A stretch of DNA of 64,000 nucleotides from Nissolia schottii (Eukaryota; Streptophyta; Magnoliopsida; Fabales; Fabaceae). The translations under genes were made by a program, and so were the position numbers. The notes beneath the pieces are model-generated. The model ran no database searches, was not told the origin of the DNA, and was given only the letters and a program-made list of their open reading frames with translations. Positions 49,040-61,084 of the stretch are shown piece by piece. Within the stretch, counting starts at the first letter, position 1. Every line of letters begins with the position of its first letter. The stretch lies in the NCBI GenBank assembly GCA_003254905.1, contig QANU01006283.1:33121-97120 (forward strand), written 5' to 3'.

Positions 49040-50103
49040 AACGTCGTCAATCATTTGTGTCTCTCTTCGTCGATGTCATCATTGTGTCATCCTCGTGCCA
49101 TTTTTTGCCTTCGTCTCTTGCTCTTTCTCCGTCGACGACCTTCAGTGATGTCGTCAGCGGTCTTATTTTAGTCCCTCCCTTTCTCACTGCTTTCTCTGTT
49201 TCGATCTTCTCTCTCAGATTGCCCTCCCCTTTCTCTCTGGTTTTTTTGATTTACATATGTATATGGGTGTGTGAGAAAATGGTTTTTGAGTGGATTGGTT
49301 TCTCGATTTGTATGGTTCTGTTCGGTTTCTATGCAGGTATGTATGTGTGTGTGGTGGTGAGGGTTGTTGTTGGTGTGCGTGAGGGTGTGTGATTTAGTGA
49401 TGTTGGTTAATGATGATTTTGAGTGGGTTTTGGTTTGGATTTGTAGGTGTATGTTAGGGGTTTTGGGTTGTTGAAAGTGGCTGTTGATGGTGGCCATTGG
49501 TTTGGTTTCCATGGTGGTTTGGTTTCTAGAGGTTGGGTTTTGAGTTGGCTTGGGTTTGCTAAGGGTGGGTTTGGATTAAGTGTGCGTGTGTTTTTGGTGT
49601 TGGGATGGTCCTGTGATGGTTGTCTTGGTGTGTTTGGGGTGGTCGTGATTTGGGAAACTTGGTGGTGGTGGTTGTGGGTGTGTGACGGTGAGAGAGAGAG
49701 AGATGATGGCGTTTGGTGGTGGGAGGTGGTTTTGTCATAGTGGGGGATTTAGTTTGTATGTTGTTGATGGTTGTTTGCTGATGGGTGATGGAGAGGATAA
49801 GTGGTAGAGGGTGGTGGTGATGGCCATGATTGGTTGTTCTGAGATTGGGAATTTTGGGGCTTAGGATTTCTATTCTTGAGAGGGATTATTTTTGTTTTTA
49901 GTTTTGTTTTTAAATGAACATGGGTCATGGGTGGGTTTGGGGTAAGGATAGCCACGTGACACATTTAATGGACATGTCTCTTATTAATAGTAAAGACTAA
50001 AATCAACAAAAAAAAAATTTTAAGAATTAATTTTTAATGAAAATTTTTTAAGGACCAAACACAAACTTTTTCATTTTACAGGGAATAAAAACATATTTAA
50101 CCT
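48610..50103. mobile_element. Mutator-like element, ~1.5 kb, non-autonomous
   Basis: Left end gagttaaatatgtttttag and right end ataaaaacatatttaacct are inverses, and the match continues inward (aaagtttgtgtttggtccct against its inverse) for about 180 bp, including ccacgtgacac on both sides. Flanks ttattattt (48601-48609) and tgattattt (50104-50112) agree at 8 of 9. The interior changes from a C/T-rich left half with a (CT)n run to a G/T-rich right half with 'gtgtgt' phrases. It includes a possible 'tttctatgcag' splice acceptor near 49325. It is probably captured DNA, but the source was not recognised and no transposase was seen. Confidence 0.75.
48992..49036. repeat. (CT)n microsatellite inside the MULE
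   Basis: A CT run of about 40 bp. It produces an artefactual Leu/Ser repeat in the overlapping frame. Confidence 0.9.
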
Positions 50104-50112
50104 TGATTATTT

Positions 50113-52346
50113 TTTCTTAAGTTTGTGTATATTATTTGGACAAACTTATTGTTCTTAACCGGTTTTTTTTTTTTTTGGATGTTGGGTTTAGAAAATATAT
50201 AAACATGATCAGATATTCAAGTTTCCTGTGACTAAAATCCTTCCAATCCATACCGGAGAGATTGTTACCAAGGTTAGTCATCCTTAAACATTTAATTAAT
50301 ATGTAATTGACCAGATTTCAGGCTAGGAAGATTTAATCAACTAGCTATTTTCAAAAAACTAATTAGAAGTGGCTTGATGGTTTCTATCTCTGTTCTGATT
50401 CTACTTAATTAATATCTTTTAAAGTTTATCTATATGCAGTTATGCACCCATCAGGCCTCATTTCTCGTCTATCCCACTTGCCCCAAGCAGACATTACCAC
50501 GTGTAATCCAACATAGTCTATAACTTAGCTCTGGTTTGGCAAATTGGAATCGAACATTTTTAATTGTAACTACCCATTTGTTGTACCTAAATCATTTTAT
50601 GCATGATAAATAAGAACTAAGATGTTGGAAAATTCAACTATATGTGGCAGGATCTTCTTCTGAATAAATTTTAATAGTCATCAAGCATAGTTTTTCTTTT
50701 TTGGTCTCATCAATTGAGCATATTCTTTTAACTTTTATAATACCAAAATTAGGTCGACCCAAGCACATACACAAATTTTTTCTTCGGTATAGTTAGGTAC
50801 TGTCCAATAAATCCAATCCCAAGATTCTTTTTAACGGATCAATGTTGAAAATAGAGGGAGGGGATAACAGCAACAGGAGAACGATGATGAGAATGAGTCA
50901 CAAAAATAAATTCGTTGTTCTCGTGCAAAAAGATCGGGACGCTCTTTATCATGCGCGCAAAGGAAGCATATCTATCGATTTGTACTTTGACGAGCCCAAA
51001 TGACTTGGACTCATGCACGTGAACCCAACTCCCTTCTCAAGCTTTTTTACCATTACAACAACAACTAAGATATATAAACACTTGAAAAGACTGAGTGCTA
51101 ACCAATGTGAGACTAAAACTTTTAAAATACTTAACATTTTCCAACAGTCAAATCTGTTGATGTCTCACTCATAGGAAAGGAAAAGATGGTAAGTGCTATT
51201 TAGGTTGTTGTAAAAGTGGAGAAGGAGAGAGATTTAGAAAATCATTAATTAGCTATTATGAATTTAATTGATTGATTTTGATTAAAGGTTATGGATTTAA
51301 TTAGTCGTTTTGACTTTGATTATCCGTCCTCATTTTGATTAGCATGTGAGAGTTCAAGGCAAATGTGAAGACTAAAGATGTATGGAAGGTTTAATTTGGT
51401 CCTCTAAGTATACTTAATTTCTCAATTTGGTCTTCTAATTTTTTTTAAAAAAAATTTGACCCCTACACTTTTATTTGATTTATCATTTTAGTCATTTTAT
51501 TGTCAATTTTAGTATTAAATGTTTCATATCAATATCATTTTATCTTTTTATTGTCAATTTAATCTCCTACTTTTATCTAAACTATCACTTTTTGAGTCTT
51601 GTTTGACACCAAATCCTCTTAAACAAATTTTGGAGTGTTCATGAAAGTTGTAAATATCACACTAAAAAAATTAAAGCAAAACTCAAAAGAACCACACCCC
51701 AACACATTTTTTTTCCAGAAACAGCGGAACCTTCTGGATTAAACAACCCACTAGTCGCAGCAAACACTTGTCCACCCTTTGGAATCACCAAACACTAACA
51801 TGAAAAAATGATGTTAAGTACTCCCGCAATAGTAAGATAAGAACTAACGTCAATTCTATTACTAAAATATTTGAAAGTGGTATCAATTAATGCAATAACT
51901 CCTTAATCATTAGGACTAACATCGATTCAATTTGTCAACTGTTGAAAGTGACATTAGACCAATTCCTCAATTGAAAATTCTACGGATAATGTTTTTACAT
52001 ATAATACTATGATTTTGTTTCACTAATTTTCCTTTTGGAAATTTTGTACTCTTCTATCCGGTTTGGGTTTTATACATGGAAATATCAAACAAACAAAAAG
52101 CAAAAAACACGCTAATTATAATCGCACGCTAATTTTGTTTTATTTATGATATTTGAATATTGCAAGGGGTAAACAATCTGAACGAAACAAACAACTCTCG
52201 AAATTCAATTACATGAAATCAATGCCAAAATCCAAATTGAACAAACCAAATGCATGCGTGTAAAAATGATAGGACATTATCACGATAAAAATATTATTTG
52301 TACTCATTAACTCTATAAGACGTTGTGATCTTAATTATTATAGCCA
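50113..52346. other. Intergenic DNA between MULE and HIPP gene 2
   Basis: No gene was recognised. 50860-51150 (ending ...cttaacattttccaaca) resembles an LTR-retrotransposon remnant but could not be typed. 51390-51620 has 'ttggtcctctaa' and 'ttggtcttctaa' phrases of a decayed inverted-repeat element. The right end should hold the HIPP 3' UTR. Confidence 0.45.
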
Positions 52347-54790
52347 TCACATGATGGAGCAGCCATCAGGGTTGGAATCATAAACAACGCGGTAGGAGCA
52401 AGGCGGAATAGGATAATTATATGGTACATAGCACCTTGGGCAGTTGCACCATGGAGGGCACTGAATCGGTTGAGGAGTAGGAGAAGGCTTCTTTTCAGGG
52501 GCATTTTTGTCATTACCACATTGGCATATGGTGCTATGGCACTTGAAGCATATGATCACGCTGCACTTAGTGCCATCACACTTGGGGTCCTGGCACTTGG
52601 TGCAGCTGATCATGATGCACTTGCACTCGCACTTGCATTTGGTGCAGTGCTCACACTTGCCAGCACAGTTGGCACACGTGACGTGTGGCGGCGGTGCTGG
52701 GAGGCACAGCATGGCGCAAGTGCATGGCTTCTTCTCATCTTTCTTCTCATCGGCCTTTTTCTTGACCTCTTCGACCAACACGATGGTGACGGAGCGGAAC
52801 TTCTTGCTCAGCTGGTTGGCGAGGCAGATGGTGTTGACATTGTCGCCTATCACCACCACGCGGTCCTTGTCGTCGCCGTCCAGCGCCACCGATGTAACTC
52901 CTGTACATCATGCCTTTTGTTTTATTCTTAACATGAAAACAATTATTGCTTTTAATTATAAATTCTTTATTTAATTCAATATAAATAATATATCATTTAC
53001 TTAATTACAATTTTTATCTACTATAATATACATATGTTTTGTCATAAGAAAGAGTAGTAAAAACACAATTGCTCAAACAAAAACTATATTTCTCTAAATT
53101 AGCGCAGATTAAATGATTAATCCGCACGTTTTTTTTTTCCTTTTCTCTAAATACATCACTTAAAAGCAAATAAAAAGAATATTAATTGTTAGCCTCTCCT
53201 AACCAAATGAACTAGCTACACTCTAGGCACAATCATAATAAAAGTTGGTTTGATGTAATTCTATTTAAGATAAATCACTTCTTTATAAATCTTATCAACT
53301 TTTATGTGAGTGTTTCTAAATTTATACTATTAATAAAGTGAAAATAAAATGTAATCATTTTTTTATTTTTTTAAAAATTCAATTGAATAACTTCTGATTT
53401 TCAAACACAATGTAATACCATTGAATAACTTCATAAAATGTGTTACATTGAATAACTTCTGATTTTCAAACACAATTGAATAAAATGTAACCACAAAGGT
53501 CATACCTCATTATTCATAACAACTCTATTCACAATCATTTTTTCTATGTTCCCACTTAATAGGATCAAAGGCGTACTAGTATGACATAATAAACTTGTAC
53601 CTATGGAAAAATTTATAGGAGGACAAACTTCAATGAAATACACAACAGTACCGAAGTAAGAAGAGAATGGATATTAAAAAAAATATATGCGGTGGTAAAG
53701 TTACTTGGAGAAAACTTAGCAAAATAAAACTCAATACTTATCAAAACAAAGTTACATGGAGAAAAGATATTTGTCCTCCTTAAGATTAATAGAATGACTC
53801 TTATTCATACCCATATATGCATATATGTTGACAGAGATATATTATAAGAAGTATCAGAATAATTTTTTTAAATTAGGTGGAGTTTTGTAGACTCCGCATA
53901 TAATAATTTTAATCAAGAATATTTTGTAGAATTTATAGTTTTAACGTTTCAACTTTATTTTACGAGAGATAAATAGATACACATATAGATAATTCTTATA
54001 AAGTATAAGAGAAGTAACATTTGTAGTAATGATTTTACATATTAGTTGAACATTCATCAATCAATATGCAAATAACTTCAGTTGCGTTTTTTGAAAATGC
54101 GTGGTAAGTCAACTAATAAGCTAATACTGTTAATAAAAACATATCCAAAAATAACCTTTTAGTATCCAATTTTATGTTTACAAAGTTACCCTTAATAAAG
54201 TAGTTTTCATGCCATTGTTTTTTCTTTTAGTAACCTTTTTTTTTATTTTTAATTATTTTAAAACTTATTAACAATTGCACTATCTCTTATTTTCTTTTAC
54301 ACTATTATTTATGTTTAATACTTGATAAGCATGGAGTTTTTGTCAAAGGCATTAGTAGATATAAAATCCTTTTGTGGGATTCTCTAATAACATATATAAC
54401 TCAAATTCACAGTTATTAACATACAGTTTATCGTACTTTTAGTTAACAAATTCACTAGAAATATAGCTGAAATCACCAATGATTTATACTTGATTCCTTG
54501 TGTGTCTAATGATATACACAAAAGTAATTTTCAAATAATAGAACTCAAAATATATATATATAAAGGGGATAGGCATGCATGATGAAATTCACCTTCTACT
54601 TCAGCAGCAGTCTTGAGGGCCTTGTTTCTGCATTTTTCACAGTGCATTTGCATCTTTATAACTATTTTTTGCTGCACCGTTTGACATTTTGTGCATATTT
54701 AGTTTCATTTCTCGAGAAACTTATATCCAAGAGCCAAAAAACAATAAAGTATAGAACAAAAAAAATTCTTAACATAGATCTCACCTTCAT
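52347..54790 (-). CDS. Heavy metal-associated isoprenylated plant protein (HIPP), gene 2, with cysteine-rich insert
   Basis: Three minus-strand exons (54790-54785, 54671-54593, 52900-52347) encode 212 residues. Introns are 113 and 1692 bp, GT-AG, with the same positions and phases as gene 1. The HMA domain (residues 1-72, MKQKIVIKMQ...) has C13-E-K-C16. After a Lys/Asp/Glu linker, residues 88-156 hold 19 Cys in 69 residues, many as CxxC or CxC (CANC, CEHCTKCKCECKC, CTKC). A Pro-rich part follows with five more Cys (CPPWCNCPRC), then the CSIM prenylation box. The HMA core and CaaX box place it in the HIPP family. The extra cysteines are unusual, resemble metallothionein in density, and suggest high-capacity metal binding (inference). 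Plus-strand frames over the last exon are shadows. No breaks are seen. Confidence 0.92.
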
Positions 54791-54915
54791 GCCGTCGTTA
54801 ATTGAGACAAGCGGCTAATTTGTGCTCTTGCGATTGATCCCAAAGAAACACAAAGTGGTGCTCCTATACTTTGTCCTATACTTTGGAGTTGTGTGAGTGC
54901 TTAAACAGGTTTCTT

Positions 54916-54924
54916 TATATATAG
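54916..54924 (-). promoter_or_regulatory. TATA box of HIPP gene 2
   Basis: The minus strand reads CTATATATA, 126 bp upstream of the ATG, the same spacing as in gene 1. A poly-T run lies just upstream on the plus strand (about 54950-54968). Confidence 0.7.
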
Positions 54925-56362
54925 ATTGGAGTAGTTATAGCTAGCCCTTGTTTTTTTTTTTTTTTTTTGTCGTGCAAGGTCAAGGCACACGAAAATTAAT
55001 CTCTATGTATCACAAGGAGACTTGAGAAGATTCTTAATTGCTATTGGAAATTCTTGTGTAAACACAAATTTAATACATTTTTATTTGGTGAGATGTATAA
55101 TAAGGATGTTATGACTCATTTTTATTGAGGTTTTGTGTGTGTGGGGTATCTAAACATTGTTAAGTTTTAATGGGAAGTAGGGGTGGGAATTCTTGCTATA
55201 CTTCTTGTCAAGAAGTAGTATTACTCATCGAAAAAAAAAAATTCATAAAAATGATATGGCCTATTTTTATTGTGTATATGTCAAAAAATGACATGTTAAA
55301 CTTGTACTCACACAAAAATTTTCGTTTGTTACCGTGGTCAGCCAGCAGTCACTTTCAATTGGTACGAAGTAGATAGAAGAACAATTTATTAAACCAATGA
55401 AAATTGTATAAGCTAATGATGTAATTAGTCAAGCTCACGCGTATGCCTCCCACAGAAATTCTTAATTAGGTGTTGGGCAGCATTAGGTTTCTCTTGCTCT
55501 CTTAAAAATTATTGGCTCCTCCACGAGAAAGAGTCCGTTTTCCCTTCTCTTGCTTCTTGTACTTTTTTATATGATATTGGGACTTGAAAATGGATGTGAG
55601 ATCCAAAGAGATGATATTGTTTTAATACATTATGCAATATATCAAACAATTCATTTTAAATTAAATGCAGTTCATTAAAATAAAATAAAAAATCAGATAA
55701 CTTTCATTGACGACAATCCATGTTAGTTTTGGAAGAGAAATTGTATCATATATGGTCCCAACTATAAAAAAATTTAAAATTAAAATTAAGATAAGGTTGT
55801 TCTGTTTATATGAATACTTACCATACATTATTTGAGATTGCTCATGCCAAGTCAATGTAAACATATAGATGGTTGACTCACATCGAATTTACATATATTT
55901 TTTGGCAATTAGTGAGCGGATTCCATGTCCATTTTGGTTTAACTACTTGTTAGTACATGGATAATGAATCTCATGTATTCTTTGATTTTATTAACAAAAA
56001 TGAATTAATGATACTATACTATCATATATAATATATTTTGTTATCAAATTGCATTTATGTGGTTTATAGTAAATAATAATCAATGTTTATTAATGATATT
56101 TAAATAACAAATATCAACGCTTGATGTAGCAAGCTGACCGCACAATTATTTGTGCTCCAACTCGTTAAATTAAATGCATCAGAGACTACAAGGAGCGCTG
56201 AAGTTGTAAGAATAAACGAGGATTAAGAAAGGGAAAAAAAAAAAAAAGAAGCTGGTCCGTGGTAGAAAAAAATGTTTAAAACATGAAAAATCTTTGTGTG
56301 ATCATAAAATATCATATTAAATATATTTTAAATCACATAGGAGACGTTTGAAACATTATCTC
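54925..56362. other. HIPP gene 2 upstream and intergenic DNA
   Basis: No further gene was recognised; the frames present are short and AT-driven. The part next to the TATA box should contain the HIPP promoter. Confidence 0.5.
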
Positions 56363-57135
56363 TAATTATCAGATAATTTAGATTATCTTTTAAAAAGATT
56401 ATCACTTATTAAATTGCTAGTAATGTTACATTGTTGTGTTTGGTATGCACAAGTCATATAATTGAAATTTACAATTACATTGTTTGATATATAAAAAAAT
56501 ATTAAGAGGTAATATACATTATTTATTATTATTATTACTACTACTATTATTATTACTATTATTATTTTTATTTTTATTTTTATTACTTTTATTATTATTA
56601 TTATTATTACCATTTTTATTTTCATTATTATTTTTATAATAATAATAATTATTATATTTATATTTATGTTTATTTATTATTATTAATAATATTTTTATTT
56701 TCATTATTATTTTTATTTATTATTATTATAATTATTTCTATTTTATTATTATTACTACTATTATTTTATTATTACTATTTTTATTTCCATTGTTATTTTT
56801 ATAATAATAATAATAATAATTATATTATATTTATGTTTATTTTATTATTATTATTACTATTATTTTATTGTTACTATTTTTATTTTCATTATTATTTGTA
56901 TAATTATTATATTTATTATTATTATTATATTATTATTATTATTATTATTATTTAGGATTACCTAGATGTGGTAATCCGATACCTCCCACGGAGGTAATCC
57001 ACATTACCACTTGAAAGACAATGTGGATTACTTAGATAATCTAAATTATCAGTAATCATGTCGCACCAAATAAGTCAATGTAGATTACTACGTAAATTAA
57101 AAGTCAGATTACCGGTAATCTAGATAGATTACCAT
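56363..57135. repeat. GATTACC-type inverted-repeat unit with an expanded ATT microsatellite inside
   Basis: A perfect 16-bp inverted pair, gataatttagattatc (56372-56387) and gataatctaaattatc (57035-57050), brackets about 430 bp of imperfect ATT/TTTTA repeats (56519-56951). Several ggtaatc/gattacc motifs follow in both orientations (56955-57135). This looks like a MITE-like element whose centre expanded as a microsatellite. The element type is not established. Confidence 0.55.
56519..56951. repeat. Long imperfect (ATT)n microsatellite
   Basis: About 430 bp of ATT units broken by ACT, ATTTTT and ATA variants, on the plus strand almost free of G. Confidence 0.95.
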
Positions 57136-57983
57136 ATACCATATGCCACCACAGTGAATAACATTTTAACAAAGAAAAAAAAATGGTGGGATTGTGATAG
57201 AAGAAAATGTTCAAAAAATAAGAAACCCTTGTATTGTTGTAAAACATCATGTTGCATATATTGTGTACAACTAAAATATATTAAATACATCCAATTACAT
57301 TTAAAATTCATTTTCTCTCTCATTTCCCTTCTCTCATCTGTTTGCTTCTTCACTTCTTCTTCATTTTCTCTCTCTTCTTTCACACTCTCCCTTTATTTTC
57401 TCACCTTTTCCATCTACAACTTCCATTTATTTTTTCTTCTTTTCCTTTTCTTCTTCTTTGCTTTTTTTTCCCTTCTATTTATTTCTTCTTCATCTTCTTT
57501 TTCTCTATCTTTTTTTATTTGTCTTTGATACGTGCACAATGGGCGCAAAATAATAATAATAAATTGAACGTTCCATCACAAGAAGGCATGATGGAGATTA
57601 CAATATGCTACGAATTGACCTTCGAATCTTATTCAGACCATGTTAGGCCATTGTCTTATTTTCGTTGTATCTTTTTTAAAATATTTATATTTAGTTTAAA
57701 TTGGATCTATCTTTAGTTTAAATTAGACTTATCTTTAGTTTAAATCAAGTTTATCTTTGGTTTTATATTTATTTTAAATTTTAATCTAATGTAAGATGTT
57801 ATAAATACCTCAAATTAGTGCAGCTAGGAATAACTTTTGATGAATAAAATTTCAAATTGTGTTTTCTCTTCAGAAAACCTTTTACTTGGAAAGTGAGTGA
57901 TTTACTTTGTGCATCAAGAGAGGTGAGTAATTTGCTTAGTTTGTTTCATAAGGAAATTGAGTTATCTCATTTTAGGTGTGATT
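57136..57983. other. Pyrimidine-rich stretch and LTR-like leader hosting a CACTA insertion
   Basis: 57300-57530 is almost pure T/C and gives two overlapping Phe/Ser/Leu frames that look non-coding. 57780-57983 (ataaatacctcaaattag..., gatgaataaaatttcaaa, 'gtgcatcaagagaggtgagt') resembles the end of a plant LTR and leader. It appears to continue after the CACTA element at 59588. Confidence 0.4.
57690..57765. repeat. 22-bp tandem repeat, about 3.5 copies
   Basis: Units of the form tttagtttaaattggatctatc follow one another with a few substitutions. Confidence 0.85.
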
Positions 57984-59587
57984 CACTACTAGAAATTTGA
58001 CTATTACCGTCACCAACATACCGTAGGCATTTATCCGACAGTATTTCCGTCAGAAAACACACGAGTTCGACGGTAATGAAGGTGTGAAACGAACCGGTTT
58101 AGCTTTACTGGCAGGGTAGATAACCGACGGTAACGTCGACGGTAACTTTGCGTGGGATAACGCGGGAAAGAAATTAGCGTCGGTTACATTCGACGGAAAT
58201 GAGCGAAGGATTACCGGCGTCCAAACCCGACGTAAGTCTGTTGGACATACCATTTTTTTTTATAAAAAAACAGCTGCCCTAAAAAATAAATTTGAAAGAG
58301 CACAATACTGTCAGATATATTACAACCGACGGAATTGTAAACCTTACCGGCGGTAGATGGAGATATAGCCGACGGTAAGTGTATCGAGAAATAAAAAGGC
58401 ATTGTTACCGGATTAAAATCGCATTTATTACTGATACATTACCGTCGGTGTTTTCGTGTCTACCAACGGTAAGTACCGCAAGAACCAAAACGTCGCGCTG
58501 CAACGGTTTACCGTCGGACTTAAATTATGAGAATGACGTAGATAGTGTCTATTATTCGTCGTCAAACTAGTTGCGATTTATATAAATCATAAACAATTTA
58601 AATATTATATTTCTTTCGTTATAACTAAAGAAGTTATTGTTGTGTGCTTATATATTGATCTATTATCCTTTACCATCTCAGTATTAATTGATTAATTCCA
58701 TAATTAGCTATTAAATATAAATTTATGTATAATAATAAACCAAATTCTTTAATGACCATTATTCCAAATGTTTTATTAAGTTAAATTTGAGATTGTAGAT
58801 TTCTCCGTGTCAATTAATGGGTTAAGTTTTATAAATTAATTAAATAAAAACTAATTTTTTTGGGTAAGGTATGAAAATTAGGGTATTATATTATTATATA
58901 ATTATTTAAATAATAAAATGGCATTAAATTATTTAAATAATATAATTATCTACTATAAATCTAATTAAAATATATTATAATTATTTTAACCAAAAATAAT
59001 CATACAAAACTGAAATGAATAAAATCAAAAAAATCAAAAATTTCTTTCTTACCGTCGAGTAAAACCGACGGTAATAAATAAACAAATGATACTAAATTAC
59101 CGTCAGACTAACACGAGGTAATAAATGAATAAAATAATATTATGTTACCGCCGACTTAACGTGACGGTAATCAATGATAAATTAAATTATATTACCGTCG
59201 GTTATAAACGACGGTAATAAATGAATAAAATAATATTATAATTACCGGCGTATGTCACCGGCGGTGATCTATTAAATTATATACGATGTTACTGTCGGTA
59301 ATTACCGGCAGTAAAATTTGAAATAAAATATTATTATTTTGTTTCCGTTGTACATAACCGACGGTAAACCTGGTCTGGTTCGATTTTCTCCGAACCGGAC
59401 TACCGGCGGTCTTATCCGCCGGAAATTACCGTCATGTGTGCTTTACCGACGCTAAGTTGATTACCATCGACTTCTTTACCGTTTTCTAATTTTCGACGGT
59501 AATTACGACGGTAATTCTAATTTCCGTCGGTAACACCCTTAAATACCGACGGTAATGGCGACGGTAATAGTCAAATTTCTAGTAGTG
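57984..59587. mobile_element. Non-autonomous CACTA transposon with intact ends
   Basis: Starts CACTACTAGAAATTTGACTA and ends with its exact inverse. The perfect terminal repeat is 28 bp and is flanked by the 3-bp target duplication att (57981-57983 and 59588-59590). The subterminal regions are packed with accgacggtaa / ttaccgtcggt motifs in both orientations, for roughly 550 bp on each side, unlike the sparser motifs of the element at 5265. The core is AT-rich with no transposase. The clean ends suggest a relatively recent insertion (inference). Confidence 0.95.
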
Positions 59588-59590
59588 ATT

Positions 59591-61084
59591 CCATTGGTGG
59601 TATTTCTTCAATTTTTTGTTTTTTATCTCAACTATCTACGTTTCTAAGGGTAGGTTCCTTAGGAGTTTAGTAGGGAGAGTGTTTATCATATTCTTTGTTT
59701 TGAGTCAAGTGTGTGTGTTGCAGTGGGACCTTTATATCCTTGGAGTTCCGCATCAATCTTCCTTTTCCAAGACATTACAGAGAGCATGGATGAGGACAAA
59801 GTATGGATGAGCATCAATCTTCTTCTTTATCATTCTTCTTTGATCTAAGTTGTTCTCTGTTTTGTAATGTTTTGGTGTAGTAAAATGTTTGTTTCTAATT
59901 TTTGTAATGGTTGTTATTAAGTGCTATAATTTTGTTTTTTTGTGATATAATGTTAATTTTTAGAGAGAATGAGTTAGAAGCAAGAGAGAATGTGTGTGAG
60001 ATTTATTTTTCGCTATTTAACTAGTATGAGTCCCATTTTGTTTTGCGTTTGTATTTGATAGTGTTTGTTTGTAAAAACCCATAGTTTTCTAGGTCAAAAA
60101 AAGGGAGGGATGAGTGCTGCAATACTCAGGGTGCGCTACAGCGACTCAGTACGTTGTGGGCACTGCATCACCCAGGGAGTGCTACATTAGCATGGGCTGA
60201 AGTCCCACATCGAATAGTGTGTCTAGAGGGATCTCGATCTCCCCCTATACATAAAATTCTCCCCCCGAGTGTTTTTACTTGCTAATTCACTCAAAGAGCT
60301 CTGAAGATTGTGATTTGAGTGCAAACTTTCTTCCAAGCTCTAGTTATATTTTTCATTCTTTTTCTTATTTTCTTCTGTCCGTGGGAGAGTAGTGCCTTCA
60401 CGTAGGATGTCAAGAGCTCCCAATGTTTATGCTCCTTAATCGTCAGTCATTTGTAAGTGAGTGACTTTTTTCATGGTCTATTTTCTGACCATATATTTAT
60501 TTTAAGAAATATTTTATCATGTGTTTTTATGAAATCCTAGGAGACAGAACTTATTATTTTCTTTTAATGTTTATGAAATTAGTTATTATTTAGAAATTTT
60601 CTTATTTATGAAAATAGTTATTTAATGAAATCATTTATGAAATATTTATGAAACTATTTTAGAAACTCATGAAAACCATTTTAGAACTACATGAGACCAT
60701 AAACCTTTATTGCATTAAATATTTCATGTTGCATGTGTATGATCATTTATGAACAAGTTAGTCATGTTATGTTGTTAGTTATCAGTTAATGTGTTTATGT
60801 TATTATGTCCATGTTATCTTATTTTATTTTATTTGTTTTCATGGGAGTAGATTTAGGATAGGACTGTAAGTCAGCGACAATCCACGTTGCCTCTGGTATA
60901 ACTTGTACAATCGTAACTTAGAATAGGATTCATGTAGAATTAGGACAAGATCGTGAGACCCAGACATAGGCAACTCGTGAGCCCCGAGGTCATGTATCGT
61001 GCATCACGTGTCATGTATCATGTATTATGTAAATTAGGGCAAGTTCGTAAATCCATACATTTTAGGAACAACTAAACCTAGGGA
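59591..61084. other. LTR-retrotransposon-like DNA, not typed
   Basis: 59591-59900 continues the leader-like DNA interrupted by the CACTA element. 60108-60400 (gagtgctgcaatactcag..., 'agtcccacatcgaatagtg', a ctccccctatacataaaat promoter-like stretch) has the look of an LTR U3-R region, with 'catgtatcatgt' repeats near 60990. No gag or pol was found, and boundaries cannot be set. Confidence 0.35.

Noticed and set aside
48838..49392. 184-codon frame inside the MULE
   Set aside because: It crosses a CT microsatellite and non-coding-looking DNA, with no recognisable domain. It could be captured sequence, but no protein can be supported.
52470..52974. Plus-strand frames of about 150 codons over HIPP gene 2
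   Set aside because: Mirror frames of the Cys-rich last exon. The minus strand has the HMA domain, splice sites, CaaX box and stop.
57154..57716. Two overlapping 124-codon frames
   Set aside because: They run through a T/C tract in two frames at once and consist mainly of Phe, Leu and Ser, which is typical of pyrimidine runs and not of genes.
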